Counted from the first letter of the stretch, positions 37,014-46,712 are shown. The stretch: DNA of 57,700 nt from Candidatus Marinamargulisbacteria bacterium SCGC AG-410-N11 (GCA_003265895.1 QFBS01000004.1:1-57700), one strand, 5' to 3'. Notes: a model not told the origin generated them from the sequence alone. A program made the numbers and translations.

Positions 37014-37143
37014 TTTGACAAAAAAATTTGCAAAATCAATGCCACCCAAAAACAAAAGAACATATCCAAGAAAAACACAAATAAAAGCTACGTTTTTGTC
37101 AAATAAAAAAGAGGATTAAAAGAAAATATACATTTTTGTCGAA
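37014..37143. repeat. TTTGACAAAAA / TTTTTGTCAAA repeats upstream of lon
   Basis: TTTGACAAAAA at 37014-37024 is an exact complement of TTTTTGTCAAA at 37093-37103. A third, near-identical copy (TTTTTGTCGAA) lies at 37133-37143. The region 36860-37226 holds no gene I believe in; a 63-codon frame at 36928-37119 spans the repeats and looks spurious. Confidence 0.6.
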
Positions 37144-37226
37144 AAAATTCAAAAAATAATAAACTAGCTAATTTGAATAATCATAATTTAATCAATAAAA
37201 TAGAAAGAAAATACATAAACAGGTAA

Positions 37227-39005
37227 TTACACAGCTAAAAAAGCACAACAGGTCCAACAAATAGACGCTAAAACCGCCGCAATAGTAGCCTGAGGAATTT
37301 GAGTAGTAACATGGTCCATCAAATCACAGCCTGTACACATAGAACTTAAAATTGTTGTATCAGATAAAGGCGAACATTGATCACCAAAAACACTACCATC
37401 CATTACACAAGCAAAACAAATCGCCATAAAAAACTCAGGGTGAGCCATACTACTATTCATAGCAACGGTCCATGCCAAAGGCATCGCTAACGGAAACGCA
37501 ACAGCATAAGTACCCCAACTAGTTCCTGTGGAAAAAGCAATAACAATTGTAATAAGTTGAAGAAGTACCGGCAATAACCAAAAAGGAATACTAGATCCAA
37601 GCAATTCAACCAAAAAGATCCCGCCTCCCAGCTCCTGACATAATAATCCAATAGTAATAGCAAACAATAAGATACAAGACCCATATACGACCCCCTTCAA
37701 TCCATCTTGAACTCCCGCCATAATATGATGCAAAGACATTCCTCTAATTCCAGCTAACATCATCGCTAACAAAACGGCACCTCCAAAAGCCCATCTAACC
37801 TGGGGAGAACCAAATATAATAAATGTATAAATACACACGAAAATTAAAAAACCTAACGGCAAAAAAAAGTCAATAACATGAGGCTTATAACCGTCAGGAA
37901 CATGACTTTCTTCTAATTCTTTTGCCGCTAACGGTTCCGCACCTTTGGCATTAAGCTGACCAGTTTCTCTTGAACGTTTAATAGCAGCCTTCAATTTTGA
38001 TCCAATAAAAGGAGCCTTATCAATACTTAGTAAAAAGGTACCCAAAACAGCAAAAATAGCATAAAAACAAAAAGGAACACTTTTAAAGAAAAAAGCAATT
38101 CGGTCCGACTCTGTAGCTAAAAAACTAACTCCAGATACAAAAATAAAGGCCTGTACATACCCTGGCCACGCATTAAAAGCCAATTGAGAAGCAATTGGCG
38201 ATGCAGTCGAATCAACAATATAAGATAACTCTTCATGACTAATATTTTCTTTATCAGCGATAGGCTTCACAGTAGTTCCTACCAATACAGTACTAATAGT
38301 CCCTCCCTGAAAAAAAATAACACCCAATAACCAAGCCACAAGTTTAGCCGTCCTAGGTCCTCTAACAACATGCCTAGTCATCATTTCAGCAAAAGCCCGA
38401 GCACCACCAGTTCGAGACCAAATACCCATTAATGCACCTAAAAACCATAAATATAAAATCAAAATCCCTGCCGAACTTTTTGTCATAAGCTTAGGAATAA
38501 GAACTGTATCTGTAATATTATACTGACCTAAAATAATAGCACCGGATATAATCCCACCACCTAATGATGTTAACGGCTCTCTAGTAATTAAACACAATAT
38601 AATAGCCACAAAAGCAGGCAATAAAGAGCCATAGCCCCAGTGTTTTTTAACTTGTTTTTTTTGATAACTTACTTGATCTCCCGATAAATGCTGAGTATAC
38701 TCTTCATAAGTAGTCGGTTCTTGATTTAATGCAGTCCATTTCTTAACATTCTCCTGAGTTAATATAGATCGCTCTATAGAAATAAGATCAATAGACTTAG
38801 GCTTACCCTTAAATATATAAAAAGCATTACGCTCATCATCAAATTGAATATCTAAGCTAGTCGATTCAACCGTCCACGTCGGTACTACAAAATGACCAAT
38901 ATAAAAAGATAAACATAAAATACTTACAAAAAAAATCAATCCCGATTTTTTTAATAAGGTCTGGACACTCTTAATACACTCGTTCAGTCTTAATCCCATA
39001 TTCAA
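37227..39005 (-). CDS. NhaC-family Na+/H+ antiporter
   Basis: 592 residues from a TTG at 39005 (an ATG two codons later at 38999 is equally possible). One N-terminal membrane segment is followed by an extracytoplasmic stretch of about 90 residues (VESTSLDIQFDDERNAFYIF), then about ten further segments. NhaC-family blocks include YGSLLPAFVAIILCLITREP, GALMGIWSRTGGARAFAE, DSTASPIASQLAFNAWPGY and FSTGTSWGTYAVAFPLAMP, and a late GDQCSPLSDTTILSS. Members exchange sodium for protons in the inner membrane. The periplasmic insert after the first helix is long. No neighbours suggest a pathway. Confidence 0.88.
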   Translation of the reverse strand: MNMGLRLNECIKSVQTLLKKSGLIFFVSILCLSFYIGHFVVPTWTVESTSLDIQFDDERNAFYIFKGKPKSIDLISIERSILTQENVKKWTALNQEPTTYEEYTQHLSGDQVSYQKKQVKKHWGYGSLLPAFVAIILCLITREPLTSLGGGIISGAIILGQYNITDTVLIPKLMTKSSAGILILYLWFLGALMGIWSRTGGARAFAEMMTRHVVRGPRTAKLVAWLLGVIFFQGGTISTVLVGTTVKPIADKENISHEELSYIVDSTASPIASQLAFNAWPGYVQAFIFVSGVSFLATESDRIAFFFKSVPFCFYAIFAVLGTFLLSIDKAPFIGSKLKAAIKRSRETGQLNAKGAEPLAAKELEESHVPDGYKPHVIDFFLPLGFLIFVCIYTFIIFGSPQVRWAFGGAVLLAMMLAGIRGMSLHHIMAGVQDGLKGVVYGSCILLFAITIGLLCQELGGGIFLVELLGSSIPFWLLPVLLQLITIVIAFSTGTSWGTYAVAFPLAMPLAWTVAMNSSMAHPEFFMAICFACVMDGSVFGDQCSPLSDTTILSSMCTGCDLMDHVTTQIPQATIAAVLASICWTCCAFLAV

Positions 39006-39340
39006 AAATTACCCTTCACCACAAAACCCTAAACATTAAAAAAGATAAACCAATACAAAAAAACGCCCAAAAATAAGATAGAATATAAATATCACAAATG
39101 AAGACTTTCCATAGTTATAAGAATCGTTTAAAATAAATAACTATGAATTCAAAAAAAATAATTGCTACACAAAAACAAAAAAAAATAAAAGAAAATATAG
39201 CTTTAACCAACACTTTATTTTTCACATTTCTCAAATTAAACAACCCACAAATAATAAAATCTACAACAATGAATGCCGGTTGATTTAAAATATAAATAAA
39301 GTAGACTTTAAATAGTCAAAGATATCACAAAACAAGACTC
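39006..39340. other. 335-base intergenic region before the coiled-coil pair
   Basis: Mostly A/C-rich sequence on the plus strand. It holds the small reading frame at 39143-39283 described separately. I see no good promoter or hairpin. Confidence 0.5.
39143..39283 (+). CDS. Small 46-codon reading frame, possible remnant of the coiled-coil family
   Basis: The frame starts MNSKKIIATQKQKKIKE and ends at TGA 39281-39283. Its start resembles the N-terminus of the next gene (MTTKKIISIKKKNKRLH), 200 bases downstream. It has no ribosome-binding site and is lysine-rich, so the resemblance may come from composition. It could be a truncated third copy or no gene at all. Confidence 0.25.
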   Translation: MNSKKIIATQKQKKIKENIALTNTLFFTFLKLNNPQIIKSTTMNAG

Positions 39341-41098
39341 ATGACGACAAAAAAAATAATTTCAATAAAAAAAAAAAATAAAAGATTACATTTAATAAAA
39401 GCTGTATTTTGTATATTTTTTGGAGAAAATAACGTTCAAAAAGAACACTCATACAAAATTGAATTAACAAAAATATTAAATTCTCAAAATTTTTTGATAC
39501 TAACACCAAATAAAATCATAGAATTAGATGATAACCCTTTCGATAAACAACTATTAACATTAATTGAAAAAAACAATATTAATTTTAATAATAATTTTTT
39601 TATCGAAATGCTAAACGCACATATTATGCTCGAAAATCTTAACTTAATCAGCAAAGCAAAATTAGAAATACTAGAATTATTTTCAAAAAAAGTAATTAAA
39701 GAAAGTAAAACATTACAATCCATACAAAACAAGTACCAACAAAAACTCATTGCTAACGCCATAATATTCTTAACTCGTTTACAAATTCAAAAGCAACTCC
39801 AACTAAAAGAATCTATTTCAATCAGCCAAACCCTTTACCTAATGACAATACAAAGTTTGCTAAGTTTACAAATCGCAGTAAAATCAAAATTAAAATCCAT
39901 ACAATTACCGATTAATCTAGCAATAAAAACAAAGTTAAATTCCTCGTTTTCAAAAATTTGGGATCTCAAAAATAAACAAGAAAAAGAAATTAAAGAATAT
40001 CAACAAAAACTACTTAAAAAAATACAATCTGCCCAAAATAAACAAAAAGAATTAAATAAAAAATTAAGCCAGCATACTCAAATTAAGGCCATTAAACAAT
40101 TAGAAGCCAACTATTTAGCAGAAACACTAAAATATGATGAAGAACTAGAACTATTAAAAAAACAATTAACAACACCAATATCACATCAAAATAATTCAAA
40201 AGCCCCCCCATCAAAGCTATTTCTTCAAAAACAACAGTTAAAAGAATCCTTAAATGCATTAAAAAAAAAGATATCATCAATTAAACATCAGATAGAAACA
40301 CAAAACAATAATCTATCCAACAAACAAATTCAAAAGTTAACCACAGCAAGGAAAAGTCTTGAATTACTTAAAATTAAAATAAACAGCGATAAAAAGCAAT
40401 ACAACAAACAAACGATGCAGTTAGCTTTCAAAATACTAGATATCAATCAAACATTAAAAAAGGAATTACTGATAAATAAAGAAAAAAAAGAACAACTCAA
40501 TTTAATTAAAAAAATAAACACCGTAAACAAAGTTCTAGAAAATAATCTAAAAATATTTCAACAAACATTAAATGTAAAAGAAAAAGAATTAGCTTCACTA
40601 ATCCTCCAAAATAAAGAACTTCAAAATATACCCTTAATAGAAAGTCAAAAACTAAGCAAACAACTTAACGAATTACAAAAAAGCAATTTAGAATTACAAA
40701 AAAAAATAGCTACTAAACATAAAGAAAACGACAGTTTAAGACATACCTTTTATTATAATTACTATCTAAATAATAGGTTAAATCAACATAATTCTTGGAT
40801 AAACTATGTTTTAAACATCTATAAAGTCACAATAAACAAAAAAAACACTCTATTATTAAAAGAAAACATTCCTCTGGATAAAATCATATCGCTTTATAAA
40901 ACAATTACACAATTAAAGAAACTAAACATTCCAATTATACAAACAGATCAAAACATCTATATATGTGGTTTCAAAATTCAAAAAAAAGATAATACCCTTC
41001 TATTTCAAGATATGACTTTTTATTTAAAAAACACTCAAAAAAAACAAATGTCAAAAGCAAATCCATCCCTTGAATCAAAAAGTAAAATCAAACAATGA
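39341..41098 (+). CDS. Coiled-coil protein A of a tandem pair
   Basis: 585 residues, extremely rich in Lys, Asn, Gln and Leu. About 20-190 is a helical N-terminal domain. About 200-470 is a long heptad-type coiled coil broken by a Pro-containing loop (SKAPPSKLFLQ). A small C-terminal domain ends in NIYICGFKIQKK then FQDMTFYL. The next gene has the same order and a matching C-terminal end (LYICGHKFKK, FGNIDFDL) and shares KLLKKIQ/KLLQKLT and KLSQ blocks in the coil. The stop overlaps the next ATG by four bases (ATGA). There is no signal peptide or ribosome-binding site. No known family; a paired structural or effector role is a guess. Confidence 0.72.
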   Translation: MTTKKIISIKKKNKRLHLIKAVFCIFFGENNVQKEHSYKIELTKILNSQNFLILTPNKIIELDDNPFDKQLLTLIEKNNINFNNNFFIEMLNAHIMLENLNLISKAKLEILELFSKKVIKESKTLQSIQNKYQQKLIANAIIFLTRLQIQKQLQLKESISISQTLYLMTIQSLLSLQIAVKSKLKSIQLPINLAIKTKLNSSFSKIWDLKNKQEKEIKEYQQKLLKKIQSAQNKQKELNKKLSQHTQIKAIKQLEANYLAETLKYDEELELLKKQLTTPISHQNNSKAPPSKLFLQKQQLKESLNALKKKISSIKHQIETQNNNLSNKQIQKLTTARKSLELLKIKINSDKKQYNKQTMQLAFKILDINQTLKKELLINKEKKEQLNLIKKINTVNKVLENNLKIFQQTLNVKEKELASLILQNKELQNIPLIESQKLSKQLNELQKSNLELQKKIATKHKENDSLRHTFYYNYYLNNRLNQHNSWINYVLNIYKVTINKKNTLLLKENIPLDKIISLYKTITQLKKLNIPIIQTDQNIYICGFKIQKKDNTLLFQDMTFYLKNTQKKQMSKANPSLESKSKIKQ

Positions 41099-42786
41099 CT
41101 TTACCGTTAAATAAAATAATAGCGTTCCAAAACGAAATTGCTATTCAAGTACCAAAAGAAAAACTACTATTAAGTAGGTATTTATCCGATCCAGATTCAC
41201 AATTTGACAATTATAGCATCCAACTAATCAAAAACTATTTAAGCAGTCCTAAAACATATTTAATTCAACAAAAGAAATGCAGCTATATTAACAACTCTAC
41301 ACATCCAGAAAAAGCCACCTTAACAACAATAAATAAAACATTCCCAATAGGACTACTTAATGAACTCTTAACACACATTTATTCAGTGAATATTACACAT
41401 TTAAAAAAGGACAGATTAACAGTACTACACTTACTTTTAAAAAAAATAATCAGCGAATGTAAAACAATCGATAGTGTTCTAAATCCAAAACAAATACTAA
41501 TTATCACAAATTCATGTATCGTCCACGAACTACTTCAAGTAATAAATAAAAAAAAGCCCTTAAAAACTACCCTTAACCTAGAATATCTGTCACCAAAAGA
41601 TTTACTCAAAATATATCAAACTTTTCCAAAATTAATAACTAAAATACATTCAAAGTATAAATACAAAACAAATTCAAATCTAAAATCAATATTAAAACAA
41701 GCATGGAACTCAAAAATTCAAAAAGAAAAAAACTCTCAATTATTTAACAAAAAATTACTTCAAAAATTAACAACAGTACAACACCAAAACAAACAATTAG
41801 AACTAAAATTATCACAAAAACACAATAAAACAGAGCAGCAACTAAATCAATTAAAGTTAAAATTAGCTGCTCTAAAAACAATAAAATCAAAAAAAATAAA
41901 AGAACAACAGCAAAAAATAAAAGAACAAGCAAATAAGTCTATTCAAAAATTAAAAGAAACAATAAGCAAAGAAAAAACTATTTACCAACAACTATGCTTA
42001 GATTTAAAAACCGTTCAAGCTAATCACAACAAAAAGAATTTATTATCTAAGAAAATCACACAACTAATACAACAATTAAAAAATGAAAAAAATAAATACA
42101 TCAACTATGAGTCCACACTTAAAAAAGAATTCCAAACAAAAAAAAACAACTTAGAATCCAAAATAAAAGCGCTTACCCAACAATTAAACAAGTTAAGGTC
42201 GCAAAATTTTGATAATCAAATAATTAATGTTAACAAAAAAAATACAGTCTTAAGAAAAAAAGTAAAAACAATAAATAATAGACTCAATAAAGTAAATGAC
42301 ATGATAGAATCACTAAAAAAGATCCACTCCGCTTACGACTATTCAAAAAAAATAGAAATTAAAAACAAAACTACTTTAAAAAAAGACATCCAATACTTCC
42401 AACAATCTAACAAACAGCTAAAACAAGAACTTAAACAATACGAAACAGTCAATAATAGCTTGTTAGAAAACTCAAAAAATTTAACGACTTCAAATTCAAA
42501 TATATCTAATCTATTACAGCTAAGACAGTCTCTATTTCTACAATACCAATTAATATTTTTGTTAAATAATAGTATAACAACTCAAGATGGAATCAATTTC
42601 ACTAAAATCAATGATTTATTTCCTTTAATCAAAACAATCATTAATCAAAACATTGATATCTGCATTAAAGAAAAAGTCTTATACATCTGTGGCCATAAAT
42701 TCAAAAAAATGAATTCTCATATTAATTTTGGAAATATAGACTTTGATTTAAATAAAAGTCGAGATAACTCAAAATACGATTTATAA
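41095..42786 (+). CDS. Coiled-coil protein B of a tandem pair
   Basis: 563 residues and homologous to the preceding protein. It has a helical N-terminal domain to about 190, a coiled coil to about 470 and the conserved C-terminal domain with LYICGHKFKK and INFGNIDFDLN. The four-base overlap with gene A implies co-translation and perhaps a heteromeric assembly. Sequence identity outside the C-terminal motif and the start of the coil is low, so the duplication is old or evolving fast. It converges on the kinase gene with a 33-base gap. Function is unknown. Confidence 0.72.
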   Translation: MTLPLNKIIAFQNEIAIQVPKEKLLLSRYLSDPDSQFDNYSIQLIKNYLSSPKTYLIQQKKCSYINNSTHPEKATLTTINKTFPIGLLNELLTHIYSVNITHLKKDRLTVLHLLLKKIISECKTIDSVLNPKQILIITNSCIVHELLQVINKKKPLKTTLNLEYLSPKDLLKIYQTFPKLITKIHSKYKYKTNSNLKSILKQAWNSKIQKEKNSQLFNKKLLQKLTTVQHQNKQLELKLSQKHNKTEQQLNQLKLKLAALKTIKSKKIKEQQQKIKEQANKSIQKLKETISKEKTIYQQLCLDLKTVQANHNKKNLLSKKITQLIQQLKNEKNKYINYESTLKKEFQTKKNNLESKIKALTQQLNKLRSQNFDNQIINVNKKNTVLRKKVKTINNRLNKVNDMIESLKKIHSAYDYSKKIEIKNKTTLKKDIQYFQQSNKQLKQELKQYETVNNSLLENSKNLTTSNSNISNLLQLRQSLFLQYQLIFLLNNSITTQDGINFTKINDLFPLIKTIINQNIDICIKEKVLYICGHKFKKMNSHINFGNIDFDLNKSRDNSKYDL

Positions 42787-42819
42787 AACAATCTATTATT
42801 TAGGACGAATATCTAATAA

Positions 42820-44424
42820 CTATAATACGACATCGTCTAAATAGTCGTAATGATCACAATACAAATCATCATCATAACTATCCTTACTATCAATACTACC
42901 CATTCTCTGAATAGGTCTAAACACAAACAAACCTCGCAAATGAGATAATACCTGCTTTCTATGAATCTGGTCATATCTCATGGCCATAACCTTTCGTCTT
43001 TGTGCATGGTCTCTATAGGCAGTTTGAATAGTTCTTGCAGATTGTCTTTGTAGTTTAAGTTTATCAAAATCTTTTCTTGCCTTATGAATATGAACTAATG
43101 TTTGTAATTTACAAGCTGAACGATCATGCATAATAGTCTCAATCACATTAAAAACGTCTCCAAAAGAAGGTCGTTTTTTAGGATTTAAACAAAACATAGA
43201 CTTTAATACTTTTTGAAACTCTACAGGACTGTGATCCCTAATTTTAGAATCTAACTGATCTAATGTTTTAGAGTCTTCACAATCACTATCAGAACTATCC
43301 GATCTATAAAATAAATGATTAACCTCAGGAGTCATCTCACTACATAAAATCGTATAAATCATCGCTCCTAAAGAATATATTTGAGATTTAAAGCAAATTT
43401 TATTTTTAAAATAAGTCTCCGGAGCCATTGTCAACAAAGTCCCAGAATCACAAAGGTAGTTAGAATTACCAATCACTTCAAATATCCAGTCTAAATCTAT
43501 TAATCTCAATTTACCGTTAGAATCAATAACAATATTTTCTAATTTCAAATCAGGATGAATATAGTGCTTCTCGTTTAACTGCTTTACTAAATTAATCAAT
43601 TTTAAAATTAAATCATATTTTTTTAGTCTTAAAGAAAAGTCATCTGGTTTACCTAAAAAATTACTTGATATAAACTCGAACAAATCCTGACCGCCATTTT
43701 GATACTCAGAAATAAAATAGGAACCATGTTGTACACCTCGATAAAACTGAGGAGTAATATCAGAACCAAGCTTTTTACTTAATTTAATCGAATCTTTAAG
43801 AACTTTTAATGATGTTTTCTGTAAATTCTCTACTAAAACAACTTTAGAGTCAGTCGATTTAAAACAATGCTTAAACCCACCAGAAACAAAAGGTTTCAAA
43901 GGAACACTAAACCGATATCTATCACAAATTTTCTGAATAGTTTCATATGAAAAATGTTTTAATTCAGAGTTTAGAGACTTAAAAGTACGATAACATAAAT
44001 TACCAATACCATCATTTTCATTATTCATCATTTCAACAATAGCATAAAATTTAGATCTCAATAGATTAACAGTTAAGTACATTCTGTATTGCTGAATTCT
44101 ACTTTGAAAAACTGTATAAACCCCAAATCCTGGAAATTGTAAAAGATCTCCAAAAGTCTGTATCATTTGATTTTTTAATTCCTTCTTATTTTTGTAAATT
44201 CGGGAACCATCTTTTGAATAATTTTTAAGTTCTACATGTAAAGAATACTCTTTTTCGGATTTTTCATTAATAATATTAATTCTAGTCTTTGGAAATATAT
44301 AACAATCAATAAGACCAATTTTACAACGAGACAAACAATAAGCATTACCCTTTTTAGGTACAGTAGACTTCCATCTACCCTCTATAAAGTCATCTTTAAA
44401 TATATTAGCAATAATCTTTTTCAT
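42820..44424 (-). CDS. Protein-kinase-fold protein with C-terminal IQ motif, candidate effector
   Basis: 534 residues. After an unfamiliar 170-residue N-terminus, a kinase domain spans about 175-430. It has a glycine-rich loop SGGFKHCF (181-188), HPDLKLEN with Asp292, Lys294 and Asn297 in place of HRDxKxxN, IDLD with Asp310 where DFG is expected, and MAPE (333-336). The usual beta-3 Ala-x-Lys is not obvious, so activity may be atypical. Residues 466-479 (IQTAYRDHAQRRKV) match the calmodulin-binding IQ consensus exactly. The tail is acidic and Tyr-rich (DSYDDDLYCDHYDYLDD). GGGG five bases before the ATG is the ribosome-binding site. Calmodulin occurs only in eukaryotes, so host-dependent activation, as in Legionella SidJ, is a reasonable inference. 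Confidence 0.83.
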   Translation of the reverse strand: MKKIIANIFKDDFIEGRWKSTVPKKGNAYCLSRCKIGLIDCYIFPKTRINIINEKSEKEYSLHVELKNYSKDGSRIYKNKKELKNQMIQTFGDLLQFPGFGVYTVFQSRIQQYRMYLTVNLLRSKFYAIVEMMNNENDGIGNLCYRTFKSLNSELKHFSYETIQKICDRYRFSVPLKPFVSGGFKHCFKSTDSKVVLVENLQKTSLKVLKDSIKLSKKLGSDITPQFYRGVQHGSYFISEYQNGGQDLFEFISSNFLGKPDDFSLRLKKYDLILKLINLVKQLNEKHYIHPDLKLENIVIDSNGKLRLIDLDWIFEVIGNSNYLCDSGTLLTMAPETYFKNKICFKSQIYSLGAMIYTILCSEMTPEVNHLFYRSDSSDSDCEDSKTLDQLDSKIRDHSPVEFQKVLKSMFCLNPKKRPSFGDVFNVIETIMHDRSACKLQTLVHIHKARKDFDKLKLQRQSARTIQTAYRDHAQRRKVMAMRYDQIHRKQVLSHLRGLFVFRPIQRMGSIDSKDSYDDDLYCDHYDYLDDVVL

Positions 44425-44711
44425 CAGAACCCCAAAAAAATATTTTTTCCCCTATCAGTATTAAATTATCGAAAAAAATAAAAAAAAATTGCATATTAAA
44501 TTAATTTTTACTGAAATTTTAATTTTATAATGCTTATATCAAATAAAATATTCTCATATTTTAAAAAATAAAAAACAAATTAAAACAAATCAATACATCA
44601 AAAAAGATGGTAACGTATCTTAATCTATCTAATTAATGAATAAAAACCAACTCAAAAAATACACTCAAGATCATTTTAAAACAATACGACATCTGCCAAA
44701 AAATTTGATAC

Positions 44712-44717
44712 TATTAT
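44712..44717 (+). promoter_or_regulatory. -10 box of priA
   Basis: TATTAT six bases before the priA ATG; an overlapping alternative TACTAT (44709-44714) has ACGACA 17 bases upstream. Either would give a leaderless or nearly leaderless mRNA. The 299 bases between the kinase and priA otherwise show nothing. Confidence 0.35.
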
Positions 44718-44723
44718 TTAACA

Positions 44724-46712
44724 ATGGAACCAACAAAATCACAGCTAATTGCTAATATTCTCATCCATCGAGGAGTCAATCAACTCTATAGCTATCAAGT
44801 ACCCGAAAACTTAATTTCAGATATAACTATAGGAAGACAAGTAAAAGTACCGTTTGGAAGATTCCCAGTAAATGGGCTTGTCATGTCCTTATCAAAAGAC
44901 CCTGTCGATCACCCCTTAAAACCCATTATAGATACATTAAAAAAAAAGCCCTTAATCCCCGAACCATTAATAGACTTAATTGAATGGTTTTACAATCACT
45001 ACCAAACAACTCCTTTCAAAGCCTATCAAACGATTATTGGCACACGAAATATTCGCAAACTAAATGATCCAAAACCAAGCCCAAATGTTACCCCCCCTCC
45101 CTATTCTTTAAATACAGAGCAAAACAATGCTATCAAAACCATCCTTAAACAAAAAGGATCCTATCATGAAGCATTTTTACACGGTATAACAGGAAGCGGT
45201 AAAACAGAAGTCTATATGCAATTAGCCGAAACAATTCGAAATGATCAAAAACAAGTCTTAATTTTAGTACCCGAAATAGCACTAACCCCACAATTTACAA
45301 GAAATTTCACCCAACGTTTTGGAGAGTCGATATCCGTAATTCACTCAAATCTAACCGCTAAAGAACGAGAAATAGAATGGAACAAAATAAATGAAGGTCA
45401 TATTTCAATTGTTATCGGACCCAGATCTGCCATTTTTGCTCCTTTATCCAATTTAGGGTTGATTGTGATTGATGAAGAACATGAATCTACCTATAAACAA
45501 GAAAATCATCCCAGATATGACACCCATTCAGTAGCCAGAAAGCGAGCTAAAAATCATAATGCATTACTAGTATTTGGATCCGCAACACCAAGTATTGATA
45601 CGTACTTTCATTGCCAAAAAGAATCTGGTATCAAATTATTAGAACTCCCAAATCGAGTTTCAGGACAACCACTTCCCCAAATTACAGTAATCGATCGGCA
45701 AGAAGAAGCCGAAAATGGTATTTATCAACTGATTTCACCAACGCTTCAAAAAGCAATTCAACATCGTTTAATCAAAAAAGAAAAAGTGCTTATCCTAATT
45801 AATCGTCGGGGATATGCTCCTTACTGTAAATGCCAACGCTGCGAAACATCACTAACTTGCCCTAGTTGTAACTTAAATTACACCTATCATCACGACCGAA
45901 CACTTCGATGTCATCGATGTGATCGAATCGAAAAAGTAACTAGCACCTGTCCAAAATGTAAAAAAAACAGTATCGCGTTTGAAGGAACAGGAACCCAAAA
46001 AGTAGAAATGGAACTCAAAAAATTGTACCCTAACGCAAATATTAATCGACTCGATAAAGATACTGCCAAAAATGTAACGGATATGGATAACGCTATTTCA
46101 AAATTTAAAGATACAGGTGACATTTTAATTGGAACACAATTAATTGCCAAAGGTCATCATATCGAAAGTGTAACACTTGTCGGAGTACTAGGAATCGACA
46201 CATCATTATCCATTCCCGACTTTAGATCATCGGAAAGAGCATTTAATCTAATTACTCAAGTAGCAGGAAGAGCCGGCAGAGGTAAAAAAAGAGGCGAAGT
46301 GTTTGTGCAAACCTCAAACCCACATCATTATTCGATTACTCACGCCAAAACACATAACTTCAAAGAGTTTTATAAAGAAGAATGTGTTTACAGACAAGAA
46401 CTATTTTATCCACCCTATTGTTCATTAATTAATGTTATTATTAGTAGTGAAGATTTAAAAGATACCAAAGCATATGCCCAAAAAATGGGAAAATATATCA
46501 AAGAAACACTAGCTCAAATGAAAGAAGAGGTACCTATGCTAGGTCCAAAACCAGCTCCCATTGAAATGGTCCGAAAACATTACCGATGGAATATTTTGCT
46601 AAAAATTGAAACTCCAAAACTAGAAAAAATAAAAGCTATTTTCCCCAAAGCCCCTAAACCTCCAAGCAATGTTAGATCTATTATCGACTTTGATCCCTGG
46701 CAAATTTTATGA
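44724..46712 (+). CDS. priA: Primosomal replication protein N' (PriA helicase)
   Basis: 662 residues, somewhat shorter than the 732 of Escherichia coli. Walker A GITGSGKT is at 154-161, Walker B is VIDEEHE, and GSATPS is motif III. The zinc region has four CxxC pairs (CKCQRC, CPSC, CHRC, CPKC). GTQLIAKGHH and QVAGRAGRG are motifs V and VI. PriA reloads the replicative helicase at stalled forks. It leads an operon: its stop overlaps the exchanger start by four bases. No ribosome-binding site precedes the ATG. Confidence 0.96.
   Translation: MEPTKSQLIANILIHRGVNQLYSYQVPENLISDITIGRQVKVPFGRFPVNGLVMSLSKDPVDHPLKPIIDTLKKKPLIPEPLIDLIEWFYNHYQTTPFKAYQTIIGTRNIRKLNDPKPSPNVTPPPYSLNTEQNNAIKTILKQKGSYHEAFLHGITGSGKTEVYMQLAETIRNDQKQVLILVPEIALTPQFTRNFTQRFGESISVIHSNLTAKEREIEWNKINEGHISIVIGPRSAIFAPLSNLGLIVIDEEHESTYKQENHPRYDTHSVARKRAKNHNALLVFGSATPSIDTYFHCQKESGIKLLELPNRVSGQPLPQITVIDRQEEAENGIYQLISPTLQKAIQHRLIKKEKVLILINRRGYAPYCKCQRCETSLTCPSCNLNYTYHHDRTLRCHRCDRIEKVTSTCPKCKKNSIAFEGTGTQKVEMELKKLYPNANINRLDKDTAKNVTDMDNAISKFKDTGDILIGTQLIAKGHHIESVTLVGVLGIDTSLSIPDFRSSERAFNLITQVAGRAGRGKKRGEVFVQTSNPHHYSITHAKTHNFKEFYKEECVYRQELFYPPYCSLINVIISSEDLKDTKAYAQKMGKYIKETLAQMKEEVPMLGPKPAPIEMVRKHYRWNILLKIETPKLEKIKAIFPKAPKPPSNVRSIIDFDPWQIL

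Larger units (their letters stand above)
36860..37226. other. 367-base intergenic region between lon and the NhaC-type gene
   Basis: Apart from the two sets of inverted repeats and the lon ribosome-binding site (36864-36870) I see nothing. AT-rich hexamers just upstream of lon could serve as its -10. Confidence 0.55.

Noticed and set aside
36928..37119. 63-codon plus-strand frame upstream of lon
   Set aside because: It runs across both inverted repeats, has no ribosome-binding site or -10 box and its product looks like translated AT-rich spacer.
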